NCBI RefSeq assembly: GCF_003944755.1
Contig: NZ_RWGU01000043.1
Span: 62,001-126,000, forward strand
Source of the DNA: Rhodovulum robiginosum
GTDB lineage: Bacteria > Pseudomonadota > Alphaproteobacteria > Rhodobacterales > Rhodobacteraceae
Direction of reading: 5' to 3'
DNA length: 64,000 nt
In this document: positions 42,468 through 55,129 of the stretch, piece by piece
How positions within the stretch are numbered: position 1 is the first letter of the stretch
Layout of the letters: each line of letters starts with the position of its first letter
Notes under the pieces: model-generated
The model's database searches: none
The model's input: only the letters and a program-made list of their open reading frames with translations
What the model was told of the DNA's origin: nothing
Made by a program: the position numbers and the translations under genes

Positions 42468-44494
42468 GCCGGGCGTGTCCACAGACGGTCGCCGGCCTGC
42501 GCGCGGGCGGCCACGGTGCGCAGCCCAGCGCCCTCGGGATAGATCGCCAACGCTCCGCTTTGCGCCAACGCGGCGCTGTCCAGCACCGTGCAGGCCGCGC
42601 CAGGCGGGGCCTCGGCCGCGCGCCCCACGATCAGCACGGCCCCGTCCCGGCAGGACGACGCGAGCCGCTCTTGCCAGCCCCGGCCGGCAATCTGGATCAC
42701 GTTCAGCCCCCCGATGCGCGCCGCGCCGCCCGGCAGGCCGGCGCGCGCCGCCGCTGCTTCTTGCGTGGCGAGGTCGCCGTCGTTCTCCAGCCAACTGCGT
42801 GCGACGAAGCCACTGCCCCGGCCATTGCTGAGCGCGCGCCCCTGCCCGGTCATCACGCCGATCAGCCGTCCGCTTTCGGCGACCAGCAGCGGCGGCCGCT
42901 CGGCCCCCGACCAAAGCACGAAAGCCGCGGCCACCGGCACCAGGCCGCCCCAGCGCGCCCGCCCCTGCCAGAGCATCAGCCAGAGCATCCCGCCGCTGAT
43001 CAGCGGCAGCACCGCACGGCCCGGCGCCATGACCGGCCAGACAGCGCCGTCCATGCCCGCCACGCGGTCGGCCACCCCAAGGATCCAGCCCAGCCCCAGC
43101 CCCATGGGCACAAGCCCCAGCGCCTCGAGCCCAAGCGGGGACAACAGCCCCGCCAGCACCGCCGAGGGGATCACCACCGCGCCCATCAGCGGCACCGACA
43201 AGAGGTTGGCCAACAGCCCGTACTGCGCCATCTGGTTGAAATGCGCCGCCCCGAAGGGCGCCGTGGCCGCCCCGGCCACCGCCGAAGAGACCACCAGCGC
43301 CATCGGTGCGCGAGCCCAGCGCGGCGGGTGCCACCGCCCGCCGGGCGCGTCGCGCAGCACGGCGAAGACCGCCACCAGCGCCGTGGTGGCCGCAAAGGAC
43401 ATCTGGAACCCCGCCTGCGTCAGGCTTTCCGGCGCGCGTACCAGCACGATCAGCGCGGCCAGCGCCACCGCGCGCAGCGTCAGCGCGCGGCGGTCGGCCA
43501 GCACCGCGCCCAGCACCACGGCGACCATCACGAAGGCCCGCTGGGTAGCCACGTTGCCGCCGGCCAGCGCCAGGTAGCCGGCCCCGACCGCCAGCGCCCC
43601 CAGCGCCGCGATCCGCTTGACCGGCACGCGCAACGCCAGCGGCGGGATCATTGCCAGCCCGTAGCGCAGCGCGGCGAAAACGAAACCGGTCAAAAGCCCC
43701 ATGTGCAGCCCCGAGATCGCCAGCAGATGGGCAAGGTTGGAGTGGCGCAGATCGTCCAGCGTCTCGCGCGCGATGGCCGAGCGGTCGCCGGTCAGGATCG
43801 CCGCGGCAACCGCCCCGCGCGCGCCCGGCATCCGCTCGCGCAGCGCCTCTGACAGCGCCATGCGCCAGCGCGCGACGACAAGTGCCGGGCCCTTTGCGGG
43901 CGGGGCCAGCGCCAGCATCGGCGCGCGGGTGTAGCCTACCGCGCCCAGCCGCTGAAACCACGCATGGCGGCGAAAATCGAACCCCCCGGGCTCGGCCGGG
44001 GCGGCGGGCGGTGAAAGATGCGCCGTGGCCATCACGCGCGTGCCGGGCACCGGGGCGGTCAGCCCCAGGCTGCCGTGCAGCGACAGGCGTACCCGCGCGG
44101 GCGTGCGGGCGGGGTCGACCCCTTGCAGCCAGACACGGTCCAACGTGACCCGTGGCGCGTCCGACAGCGACCGGTCGAGCGCGACCACGCGGCCCGCCAC
44201 GCCGCCGTAAAACCGGTGCTCCAGCACCGGGGCGGCCACGAGATGCGCGCGCGCCCCCGCCAGGGCCAGCCCGGCCAGCACCAGCGCCAGCCCGGCCAGG
44301 GCCGGCCCGGCGCCCGCGGCCCAGCGCCAGGCCCCCAGGCCCAATGCCGCCGCGCCCCAAGCGGCGGCCCAGAGCGCCCATACGGGCGGCTCGGCCCCCA
44401 GCGCGAAATAGGCCCCGATGCCCAGGCCCAGCATCACCGGCGCCCAGGGAAAGAGGTGCCCCCGCTGGGCCTGAAGCGCGCGGAACGGATGCAA
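42461..44494 (-). CDS. comEC: ComEC/Rec2 family DNA-uptake channel protein
   Basis: A 677-residue polytopic membrane protein for transfer of single-stranded DNA across the inner membrane in competence. It has an N-terminal helix pair, an OB-like soluble region ([13 protein letters not shown]..., DUF4131), and the competence membrane domain with [18 protein letters not shown] near residues 253-270 and [18 protein letters not shown]. The C-terminal region shows no HxHxDH metallo-beta-lactamase motif, so it is the short form. Convergent with lexA and divergent from gltX. Confidence 0.88.
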   Translation of the reverse strand: MHPFRALQAQRGHLFPWAPVMLGLGIGAYFALGAEPPVWALWAAAWGAAALGLGAWRWAAGAGPALAGLALVLAGLALAGARAHLVAAPVLEHRFYGGVAGRVVALDRSLSDAPRVTLDRVWLQGVDPARTPARVRLSLHGSLGLTAPVPGTRVMATAHLSPPAAPAEPGGFDFRRHAWFQRLGAVGYTRAPMLALAPPAKGPALVVARWRMALSEALRERMPGARGAVAAAILTGDRSAIARETLDDLRHSNLAHLLAISGLHMGLLTGFVFAALRYGLAMIPPLALRVPVKRIAALGALAVGAGYLALAGGNVATQRAFVMVAVVLGAVLADRRALTLRAVALAALIVLVRAPESLTQAGFQMSFAATTALVAVFAVLRDAPGGRWHPPRWARAPMALVVSSAVAGAATAPFGAAHFNQMAQYGLLANLLSVPLMGAVVIPSAVLAGLLSPLGLEALGLVPMGLGLGWILGVADRVAGMDGAVWPVMAPGRAVLPLISGGMLWLMLWQGRARWGGLVPVAAAFVLWSGAERPPLLVAESGRLIGVMTGQGRALSNGRGSGFVARSWLENDGDLATQEAAAARAGLPGGAARIGGLNVIQIAGRGWQERLASSCRDGAVLIVGRAAEAPPGAACTVLDSAALAQSGALAIYPEGAGLRTVAARAQAGDRLWTRPAQ

Positions 44495-44570
44495 GCTTGT
44501 CCTCCCGCCGGCGATTGCCTAGACAGGCGCCGACGTTATCCCCCGCATGGTTTCCAAAAGGTTAAGGCTG

Positions 44571-45971
44571 ATGACCGAGGCCCCCGTCACCCGTTTCGCC
44601 CCCTCGCCCACGGGCTATCTGCATATCGGCGGCGCGCGCACGGCGCTGTTCAACTGGCTCTACGCCCGCGGGCGCGGCGGCAAGTTCCTGCTCAGGATCG
44701 AGGATACCGACCGGGCGCGTTCGACCCCCGAGGCGACCGAGGCGATCCTCAAGGGGCTGGCCTGGCTGGGGCTCGACTGGGACGGCGACCCGGTCAGCCA
44801 GTTCGCCCGCGCCGGCCGTCACGCCGAGGTCGCGCAAGAGATGCTGGCGGCAGGCCACGCCTATAAATGCTTTGCCACGCAGGAGGAAATCGCCGCCTTC
44901 CGCGAGGCCGCCAAGGCCGAGGGCCGCTCGACCCTCTACCAGAGCCCCTGGCGCGACGCAGACCCCGCGACCCACCCGGACGCGCCTTACGTGGTGCGGC
45001 TCAAGGCGCCGCGCGAAGGGGCGACCGTGATCCGGGATCAGGTGCAGGGCGACGTGACCTGGGGCAACGACCAGCTGGACGACATGGTTCTGTTACGGTC
45101 CGACGGCACACCGACCTACATGCTGGCCGTCGTCGTCGATGACCATGATATGGGCGTGACCCATGTGATCCGGGGCGACGACCACCTGGCCAATGCCGCG
45201 CGCCAGATGCAGATCTATCGCGCCATGGGCTGGGAGGTGCCGATCTGGGCGCATATCCCGCTGATTCACGGCCCCGACGGCAAGAAGCTTTCAAAGCGCC
45301 ACGGCGCGCTCGGGGTCGAGGAATACCAGGCGATGGGTTACCCGTCGGCCGGGATGCGCAATTACCTGGCGCGGCTCGGCTGGTCGCATGGCGACGACGA
45401 GTTTTTCAGCGACGACCAGGCGAAGGCTTGGTTCGGCTTCGACGGCATCGGCAAATCGCCGGCCCGGTTCGACTTCAAGAAACTGGAAAACCTCTCGGGC
45501 CAGCATTTCGCGGCGATGGAGGATGCTGCGCTGCTGCACGAGCTTGACGCCTATCTTGCCGCCACTGGGGCGCCAGCCCTGACCGAGGCCCAGAAAGGCG
45601 GGCTGGCCAAGGCGCTGCCCCTATTGAAAGGCGGCGTGAAGACATACCCACAACTTATTGAAAAAGCTAATTTCATACTCTCTAGCCGCCCGATTGTGCC
45701 GGACGAGAAATCGGCCAAGGCACTCGATGATGTATCCCGTGGTATACTGAGTGAATTGACGCCGCATCTGCAAAATGCTAGCTGGACGCGTGACGCGCTC
45801 GAAGCGGCGGTGGCAGAGGTGGCAGAGGCCCATGGGCTGAAGCTGGGAAAGCTGGCGCAGCCGCTTCGTGCCGCACTCGCCGGGCGAACCGTATCGCCCA
45901 GCGTTTTCGATATGATGCTCGTCATCGGCCGGGAAGAGACTCTCGCCCGGCTGGCTGACGCCCAGGGCTAA
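44571..45971 (+). CDS. gltX: Glutamate-tRNA ligase
   Basis: A 466-residue class I synthetase charging tRNA-Glu. HIGH-type motif [12 protein letters not shown] (residues 18-29) and KMSKS-type motif KKLSKRHG (near 238) are intact. Start 44571 is preferred over 44547. A 120-base patch in the anticodon-binding half (45661-45780) has about 48% G+C, with codons such as ATA, TCT and GCT that the neighbours avoid, yet the frame and domain remain open. Confidence 0.95.
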   Translation: MTEAPVTRFAPSPTGYLHIGGARTALFNWLYARGRGGKFLLRIEDTDRARSTPEATEAILKGLAWLGLDWDGDPVSQFARAGRHAEVAQEMLAAGHAYKCFATQEEIAAFREAAKAEGRSTLYQSPWRDADPATHPDAPYVVRLKAPREGATVIRDQVQGDVTWGNDQLDDMVLLRSDGTPTYMLAVVVDDHDMGVTHVIRGDDHLANAARQMQIYRAMGWEVPIWAHIPLIHGPDGKKLSKRHGALGVEEYQAMGYPSAGMRNYLARLGWSHGDDEFFSDDQAKAWFGFDGIGKSPARFDFKKLENLSGQHFAAMEDAALLHELDAYLAATGAPALTEAQKGGLAKALPLLKGGVKTYPQLIEKANFILSSRPIVPDEKSAKALDDVSRGILSELTPHLQNASWTRDALEAAVAEVAEAHGLKLGKLAQPLRAALAGRTVSPSVFDMMLVIGREETLARLADAQG

Positions 45972-46056
45972 GGCCGTCGCCGAAAGCCCCGCACGCCACC
46001 GACCGGCGCCGCGTACGGGAGCGCGGCCCGGTCTCTCGTCAACAAGAGGGACTTTC

Positions 46057-47352
<1,296 letters not shown>

Positions 47353-47400
47353 GCCGAACATCGGCGCCGCGTTAGACCACCCGGCGCCGCTGCACGACCT

Positions 47401-47432
47401 GGGCCGGCACCGTCATGCAGACGGGCCGGCCC
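47401..47432 (+). terminator. gltA terminator
   Basis: GGGCCGGC (47401-47408) and GCCGGCCC (47425-47432) form a perfect 8-base stem with a 16-base loop, followed by ATTTGCATTTT. It lies 48 bases after gltA and before the feo promoter region. Confidence 0.65.
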
Positions 47433-47496
47433 ATTTGCATTTTGCGCTTGGCCGTGCGGGCACGGTGCGGGGCGCGGAATGCCGCAGGGCCAATTC

Positions 47497-47526
47497 TTGA
47501 CGAAAATACTTGGGTACGCCTACCCT
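47497..47526 (+). promoter_or_regulatory. Upstream feo promoter candidate with GGGTA palindrome
   Basis: TTGACG (47497-47502) and TACCCT (47521-47526) give an 18-base spacer. GGGTA-CGCC-TACCC (47512-47525) is a perfect inverted repeat overlapping the -10, a possible repressor site. Regulator unknown. Confidence 0.4.
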
Positions 47527-47608
47527 CTGTTTGCAGGTCCTCCAAGCCATATGCCAGGCGGCTGCAGCCGACACCGGAAACCGGCCCGGCGAAAGGGCCT
47601 CCGGAACG

Positions 47609-47622
47609 GTGATCTGGATCAA
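47609..47622 (+). promoter_or_regulatory. FnrL-type box before feoA
   Basis: GTGAT-CTGG-ATCAA matches the FNR consensus TTGAT-N4-ATCAA with one mismatch. Its centre (47615.5) and a CATTCT -10 candidate (47644-47649) fit class II activation (centre near -41.5). FnrL controls feo genes in Rhodobacter sphaeroides. Confidence 0.75.
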
Positions 47623-47708
47623 GGCGGGCGACCCGAAATCGCGCATTCTGCCCCGAACGCGGGGGGCTAGGCGGAGGGGCACCGCAGAACAGGAAACAGG
47701 ATCAGGCG

Positions 47709-48050
47709 ATGAGACGTGGGTTTTTCGGGCATAAAGGCTGGGGCAAGAAGCGTCATGGCCACGGGCACGCCAACGGGCACGGGCACGAGGCGGTCCAGGA
47801 GGTCTGTGCCGCCTGCCCCGTGGTGCCCAGCCTGAACGATACCGCGCCGGGCCAGACCTGCCGCATCCGCCGGCTGTGCGGCTGCGGCCCGGTGCGCCAG
47901 CGCCTGCTCGACCTCGGGCTTCAGCCCTGCCGAGAGGTGACGGTGATCCGCTCGGCCCCCCTGCGCGACCCGATAGAGCTGCGGGTCGGCGACAGCTTCA
48001 TCGTGCTGCGCCGCCGCGAGGCCGCCCAGGTGGAGATCGACAATGTCTGA
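47709..48050 (+). CDS. feoA: FeoA ferrous iron transport protein with His-rich N-terminus
   Basis: A 113-residue cytoplasmic partner of FeoB. The SH3-like FeoA domain covers about residues 43-112 (QTCRIRRLCGCGPVRQRLLDLGLQPCREVTVIRSAPLRDPIELRVGDSFIVLRR...). The N-terminal extension is unusual: HGHGHANGHGHE (about residues 16-27) followed by a Cys pair VCAACP, a plausible metal-binding region absent from E. coli FeoA. It overlaps feoB by 8 bases. Confidence 0.9.
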   Translation: MRRGFFGHKGWGKKRHGHGHANGHGHEAVQEVCAACPVVPSLNDTAPGQTCRIRRLCGCGPVRQRLLDLGLQPCREVTVIRSAPLRDPIELRVGDSFIVLRRREAAQVEIDNV

Positions 48051-50544
48051 CACAGCCGGGCCGGTATCGCGCCTGGTTGCCCTGGCGGGTCAGCAGAACG
48101 CCGGCAAATCGACGCTGTTCAACATGCTCACGGGCATGACGCAGCATATTGCGAACTATCCCGGCGTGACCGTCGACAAGAAATCGGGCCGCTACGAGCA
48201 CGGCGGCCAAACGGTCGAAGTGGTCGACCTGCCCGGCTGCTACTCGCTGACCGCCTTTTCGCTGGAAGAGCGCGTCGCGCGCGCCTTCCTGCTGGACGAT
48301 CGCCCCGACGTGGTGGTCAACGTGCTGGACGCGTCGAACCTGCGCCGCGGTCTGCCGCTGACCTTTCAGTTGCTCGAGATGGGCTTTCCCGTCGTCGTCG
48401 CGCTCAACATGATGGACGTGGCCGAGAGCCACGGGCTAGAGATCGAAATCGCCGCGCTGGAGCGCCGGCTCTGCGTGCCGGTGGTGCCGGTGGTGGGGCG
48501 CAAGGGGCTGGGGGCCGACGCGCTGCGCGCGGCCATCGCCGCGGCGCACGATACCCGCCCGGCCACGCTGAACTATGGCGCACTCGAACCGGCGGTTCAG
48601 GACATGCAGGCCGCACTGGCCGAAGAGGCCGCGCTCAAGGACATCTCGGCGCGCTGGATGGCGGTCAAGCTGTTGGAGGACGATGCCGAGGCCAAGCGCC
48701 TGGTGTCGGACCGGCTGGACAACCCCCACCCGCTGCTCGACCGCGCCCACCGCCTGCGCGCCGCGGCGCCGGGCGAGATCAGCGCCGCCGACCGGGTCAG
48801 CGCGGCGCGCGACGGGCTGGCGGCCGATATCGTGGCCACCTGCATCACCGCAACCCGCGCCGGCCATGTGCCGCTGTCAGAACGGATCGACCGCTTCTTG
48901 CTGCATCCCTGGCTCGCGCCGGTCTTCCTGGTGGCGGTGATCTGGGCGATCTACCAGTTGTCGATCGTGCAGGGCTATCGGCTGACCGAGGTGACTTGGC
49001 CGCTGCTTGCGGGCTTTCGCGACTTCACCGGCTCGGTCCTGCCCGATGCGGGTTTCCTGCACGACCCGCAAATGCGCGCCATGGGGCTGTGGATGGTGGA
49101 TGCAGCCAACACGCTGCTCAACTACGTGCCGATCTTCCTGATCCTCTTCGCGCTCATCGCGATTCTGGAGGATTCGGGCTATATGGCGCGGATCGCCTTC
49201 ATCCTCGACCGGGCGCTGCACCGGTTCGGCCTGCACGGGCAATCGACCCTGCCCTTCATCTTGGCGGGCGTCTTCGCGGGCGGTTGCGCCGTGCCCGGCG
49301 TCGCGGCGACCAAGGGCATCCCCGACGCCCGCGCGCGGATGGCCACGATCCTGACCGTGCCTTTCATGAACTGCATGGCCAAGATCCCGCTCTACACGCT
49401 CTTGATCAACATCTACTTCCCCGAAACCAAGGGCCTGATGCTGTTCTACCTGTCCACCCTGACGGTGATCGCGGCGATGCTGATCGCCAAGCTCTTGACC
49501 GTCTCGGTGCTGCGGCACGAAGAGACCGCGCCCTTCGTGATGGAACTGCCCAACTATCACCTGCCGACGCTCTCGGGTGTGTTGCGCCGGGCCGTCGACC
49601 GGACCTGGCTTTACATCAAGAAGGTGGGCACGGTGGTGGTGGCCATCGCGGTGGTGATCTACGTCTTGCTGCAATTCCCCGGCGTGCCGGCCGAACGGCA
49701 GGTGGCCTACCAGGACCGCGCCGAGGCCGCGATCGCCCGGTTCTACGACACGCTCGAGGGCAGCGCACAGCGCGCAGCGGTGCCCGATCAGGCCGCGCTG
49801 GTCGATCTGGTCAACACCTTCACCGAGCTGCGCGCCACCCAGGACGAGGCAGGCGACCCCGCCGTTTCGCGCGCGCTGGCCGAGCGCGCGGTCGCCCGCC
49901 ACCCCGCCTATGCGCCCTTCCTTCTGCCCACAGACGCGCCCGGCGCGGGGGACGCGGCCGGCGCGCTGGCGCGGCTCGCTGATGCCCGCATCGCGATCCG
50001 GCGCGAGATGCGCAAGGACAAGCTTGAGTCGAGCTTTCTCGGGACCGTCGGCCGCGGGTTGGAGCCGGTGACGCAATTCGCCGATTTCGACTGGAAGATC
50101 AACGTCGCACTCCTGGCCTCCTTCGCCGCGCGGGAAAACTCGGTGGCGACGCTTGGTGTGCTGTTCGACCAGGATGACGGGCAGAACCGGACGCTGGAAG
50201 AACGCATGGGCGCTGCCCAGGCCGCCGAGGGGCATACCGCGCTGTCTGCGGTCGCGCTGCTGCTGTTTTTCGCGCTCTACCCGCCCTGCCTGGCCACCAT
50301 GATGATGGTCAAGGTGCAGACCGGCAGCGTGAAGTGGATGGCGTTCTCGATCATCTTTCCCACCCTTCTGGGCCTCGCCGTGGCGAGCGCCGTCTTCACC
50401 GCCGGGCGTGTTCTGGGGCTGGGCGGATTGCAGACGATGACCGCCGTCTACCTTCTGACATTGGGCGCGCTGATCGTGGTGGCCCTGCCAAAGCCCTGGG
50501 CGCATCTGCCAGCGCCGCGCCCGGTTCCGGGGGACGGATCATGA
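48043..50544 (+). CDS. feoB: FeoB ferrous iron transporter
   Basis: An 833-residue inner-membrane Fe2+ transporter. The N-terminal G domain has the P-loop GQQNAGKST (residues about 16-24), switch DLPGCYS and NMMDVAE (N/MD guanine motif). The membrane part contains the FeoB core GVFAGGCAVPGVAATKGIPD and a second gate region ARENSVATLGVLF. About 12 helices in the C-terminal two thirds. Coupled upstream to feoA and downstream to a Cys-rich partner by a 4-base overlap. Confidence 0.96.
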   Translation: MSDTAGPVSRLVALAGQQNAGKSTLFNMLTGMTQHIANYPGVTVDKKSGRYEHGGQTVEVVDLPGCYSLTAFSLEERVARAFLLDDRPDVVVNVLDASNLRRGLPLTFQLLEMGFPVVVALNMMDVAESHGLEIEIAALERRLCVPVVPVVGRKGLGADALRAAIAAAHDTRPATLNYGALEPAVQDMQAALAEEAALKDISARWMAVKLLEDDAEAKRLVSDRLDNPHPLLDRAHRLRAAAPGEISAADRVSAARDGLAADIVATCITATRAGHVPLSERIDRFLLHPWLAPVFLVAVIWAIYQLSIVQGYRLTEVTWPLLAGFRDFTGSVLPDAGFLHDPQMRAMGLWMVDAANTLLNYVPIFLILFALIAILEDSGYMARIAFILDRALHRFGLHGQSTLPFILAGVFAGGCAVPGVAATKGIPDARARMATILTVPFMNCMAKIPLYTLLINIYFPETKGLMLFYLSTLTVIAAMLIAKLLTVSVLRHEETAPFVMELPNYHLPTLSGVLRRAVDRTWLYIKKVGTVVVAIAVVIYVLLQFPGVPAERQVAYQDRAEAAIARFYDTLEGSAQRAAVPDQAALVDLVNTFTELRATQDEAGDPAVSRALAERAVARHPAYAPFLLPTDAPGAGDAAGALARLADARIAIRREMRKDKLESSFLGTVGRGLEPVTQFADFDWKINVALLASFAARENSVATLGVLFDQDDGQNRTLEERMGAAQAAEGHTALSAVALLLFFALYPPCLATMMMVKVQTGSVKWMAFSIIFPTLLGLAVASAVFTAGRVLGLGGLQTMTAVYLLTLGALIVVALPKPWAHLPAPRPVPGDGS

Positions 50545-50768
50545 CCGACAGGCCCATTCCCGCCATCGACCTGGGCGCAGAGGCCGGCATCGCCGCCCAC
50601 GAATACGTACTGATCGGGGTTGCCGTGGCCATCGCGGCGGGCTTTCTCGGGCGCGGGCTGATCCGGCGGCGGCGCGGGGCGGCGCGGGGCTGTTCCGCCT
50701 GCCCCGGCTGTTCCGGCGGCGCCAGTTGCCCGATCGTCGAATTGCCCGATCCCGGCGGCAAACCCTAA
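50541..50768 (+). CDS. FeoB-associated Cys-rich membrane protein
   Basis: A 75-residue single-pass membrane protein: helix at about residues 21-40 followed by RRRRGAARG and a Cys cluster CSACPGCSGGASC (Cys51, 54, 57, 63). The architecture and place directly after feoB fit the FeoB-associated Cys-rich family (PF12669 type), which may help iron handling at the cytoplasmic face. The ATGA overlap with feoB shows coupling. Confidence 0.85.
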   Translation: MTDRPIPAIDLGAEAGIAAHEYVLIGVAVAIAAGFLGRGLIRRRRGAARGCSACPGCSGGASCPIVELPDPGGKP

Positions 50769-50774
50769 GCCCGC

Positions 50775-51374
50775 CTACATGTCGAAAAATACCGTCTCGC
50801 CCGCACCTTGCAGGCGAATGTCAAAGCGGTAGCGGCCGTCGCCGGTCTTCTTGGCGATCAGGGTGTCGACCCTCGGGCGCTGTTCGATGCGCGCCAGAAC
50901 CGGGTCGTCGCCGTTCGCCTCGTCCTCGAAATAGATCCGCGACTGAAGCCCGGTATTGATACCCCGCGCCACGATCCAGAGCACGATATGCGGCGCCTGC
51001 CACCCGCCGCCGCGCATCGGCACCGGGCCCGGCTTGATCGTGCCGAGGCGCCACTCTCCGCTTTCGGGGTCGGCGCAGACGCGGGCCCAGCCCGTCACCT
51101 TTGGGTCGGCCCCCTCCTGCCCGGCAAAGCGCCCCGACGCGTCGGCCTGCCAGACCTCGATCACCGCATCGCGCAGCACCCAGCCGGTGCCGTCGGTCAC
51201 GGTGCCGGTGATCTCGATCACCTCGCCCTCGGCGCCGTCCTGATAGGTCGTCTGCCCGATCTCGTGCTCATAGATGCCGCCGAGCCCCGCATAGGTCGGC
51301 GCCGTGCCGATATGGACGTAAGGCCCCGCGGTCTGCGAGGGCGTCTCGGTCAGCGTGTCCAGCTTCTGCACCAT
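50775..51374 (-). CDS. pcaG: Protocatechuate 3,4-dioxygenase alpha subunit
   Basis: A 199-residue subunit of the intradiol enzyme that cleaves protocatechuate to 3-carboxy-cis,cis-muconate. It has the intradiol fold (ITGTVTDGTGWVLRDAVIEVWQADASGRF, TIKPGPVPMRGGGWQAPHIVLWIVARG) but, as in alpha subunits, lacks the full Tyr/His iron ligand set found in PcaH. Last gene of the pobA-pcaC-pcaH-pcaG operon, one base after pcaH. Convergent with the feo operon 6 bases away. Confidence 0.95.
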   Translation of the reverse strand: MVQKLDTLTETPSQTAGPYVHIGTAPTYAGLGGIYEHEIGQTTYQDGAEGEVIEITGTVTDGTGWVLRDAVIEVWQADASGRFAGQEGADPKVTGWARVCADPESGEWRLGTIKPGPVPMRGGGWQAPHIVLWIVARGINTGLQSRIYFEDEANGDDPVLARIEQRPRVDTLIAKKTGDGRYRFDIRLQGAGETVFFDM

Positions 51375-51375
51375 C

Positions 51376-52113
51376 TCACATCCCCTCCAGCTTGTTCTCG
51401 AACATGGTCTGCCGGCGCCCCCTGAGAACGATGTCGAACTTGTAGGCCAGGAAATCCATCGGCCGCGCGCGGCCGAGGTCGAGCGGCGCCACCAGCCGGT
51501 CGAGCTGGCCGCGGTCCTTGACCGTGTTGGCGATGGGGCAGCGGGCGATCAGCGGGTCGCCCTCGAAATACATCTGGGTGATCAGCCGCTGGCCGAAGCT
51601 GTGGCCGAAAACCGAGACGTGAACGTGCATCGGCCGCCATTCGTTGCCCCGGTTGGGCCATGGATAGGCGCCGGGGCGGATCGTGAGGAACTCGTAACAC
51701 CCGTTCTCGTCGGTGATCGTGCGCCCGCAGCCGCCGAAATTGGGGTCGAGCGGCGCGAAATAGGTGTCCTTGATATGCCGGTATCGCCCGCCCGCGTTGG
51801 CCTGCCAGATCTCGATCAGGGTATCGGGCACGGGGCGGGCGTTTTCGTCCAGCACGCGCCCGTGCATCAGGATGCGTTCGCCCACCGCGGGCGCCGCGCC
51901 CTTCGTCCAGTTCAGGATCAGGTTGTTGTCGAGCGGCCCGAGGCGCGCATGGCCAAAGCGCGGGCCGGTTTCCTCGCTCGGGGTGCTCTCCATCGAGATC
52001 AGCGGCAGATGGGGCGACCGGAACACGCTGGTCTTGTAGTCGGGATCGTAGGCTGGCGGATGGGCGTCGCGGTTGCGCGGGATCAGCGGGCCCAGGTCGC
52101 GGGTTGCGGTCAT
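51376..52113 (-). CDS. pcaH: Protocatechuate 3,4-dioxygenase beta subunit
   Basis: A 245-residue iron-bearing subunit. Candidate Fe3+ ligands are Tyr111 (GGRYRH), Tyr150 (GAYPW), His163 and His165 (PMHVHVSVFG), each three residues later than the Pseudomonas equivalents, so the active site is intact. Intradiol motif VLDENARPVPDTLIEIWQANAGG precedes them. It overlaps pcaC by 4 bases. Confidence 0.96.
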   Translation of the reverse strand: MTATRDLGPLIPRNRDAHPPAYDPDYKTSVFRSPHLPLISMESTPSEETGPRFGHARLGPLDNNLILNWTKGAAPAVGERILMHGRVLDENARPVPDTLIEIWQANAGGRYRHIKDTYFAPLDPNFGGCGRTITDENGCYEFLTIRPGAYPWPNRGNEWRPMHVHVSVFGHSFGQRLITQMYFEGDPLIARCPIANTVKDRGQLDRLVAPLDLGRARPMDFLAYKFDIVLRGRRQTMFENKLEGM

Positions 52114-52490
52114 GCCTCGCTCTCCATCTCGGCGAAGGTGTCCTTGGCGATCTTCAGCGCCCGGTTGGCGCGCGGCACGCCGGCATAGATTGCCACGTGC
52201 TGAAACGCCTCGGCCACGTCGCGGGGGCTGGCCCCGGTGCGTGCGGTGGCGCGAATGTGCATCGGGATTTCCTCGAAATTCCCGGTCGCGGCCAACAGCG
52301 CCAGCGTCAGCATGGACCGTTCGCGCCGCGTGATGGCATCCGACGCCCAGACCGTGCCCCACGCGCCCTCGGTGATGAGCGTCTGGAACGGGTCGTCCAG
52401 CTCGGTCCTGGCGGCCTCGGCGCGATCGACATGGGCCTCGCCCAGCACCGCCCGGCGCACCTCCATGCCGCGGGCATATCTGTCGGTCAT
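52110..52490 (-). CDS. pcaC: 4-carboxymuconolactone decarboxylase
   Basis: A 126-residue enzyme converting 4-carboxymuconolactone to beta-ketoadipate enol-lactone. The CMD/AhpD-type fold is shown by EGAWGTVWASDAITRRERSMLTLALLAATGNFEEIPMHIRAT. It follows pobA after 20 bases and overlaps pcaH. The cycloisomerase (pcaB) and enol-lactone hydrolase (pcaD) are not in the window. Confidence 0.93.
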   Translation of the reverse strand: MTDRYARGMEVRRAVLGEAHVDRAEAARTELDDPFQTLITEGAWGTVWASDAITRRERSMLTLALLAATGNFEEIPMHIRATARTGASPRDVAEAFQHVAIYAGVPRANRALKIAKDTFAEMESEA

Positions 52491-52510
52491 CTCGTCTCCT
52501 CTCGCCCCGC

Positions 52511-55121
<2,611 letters not shown>

Positions 55122-55129
55122 GGCGCGGG

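Noticed and set aside
40518-44381. 1287-codon minus-strand frame across moeA, lexA and part of comEC
   Set aside because: It is antisense to moeA and lexA and out of frame with comEC; no family features.
45743-45781. Internal promoter in gltX driving gltA (TATACT, TTGACG)
   Set aside because: No -35/-10 pair with 16-18 base spacing could be assembled; the AT-rich patch alone is not enough.
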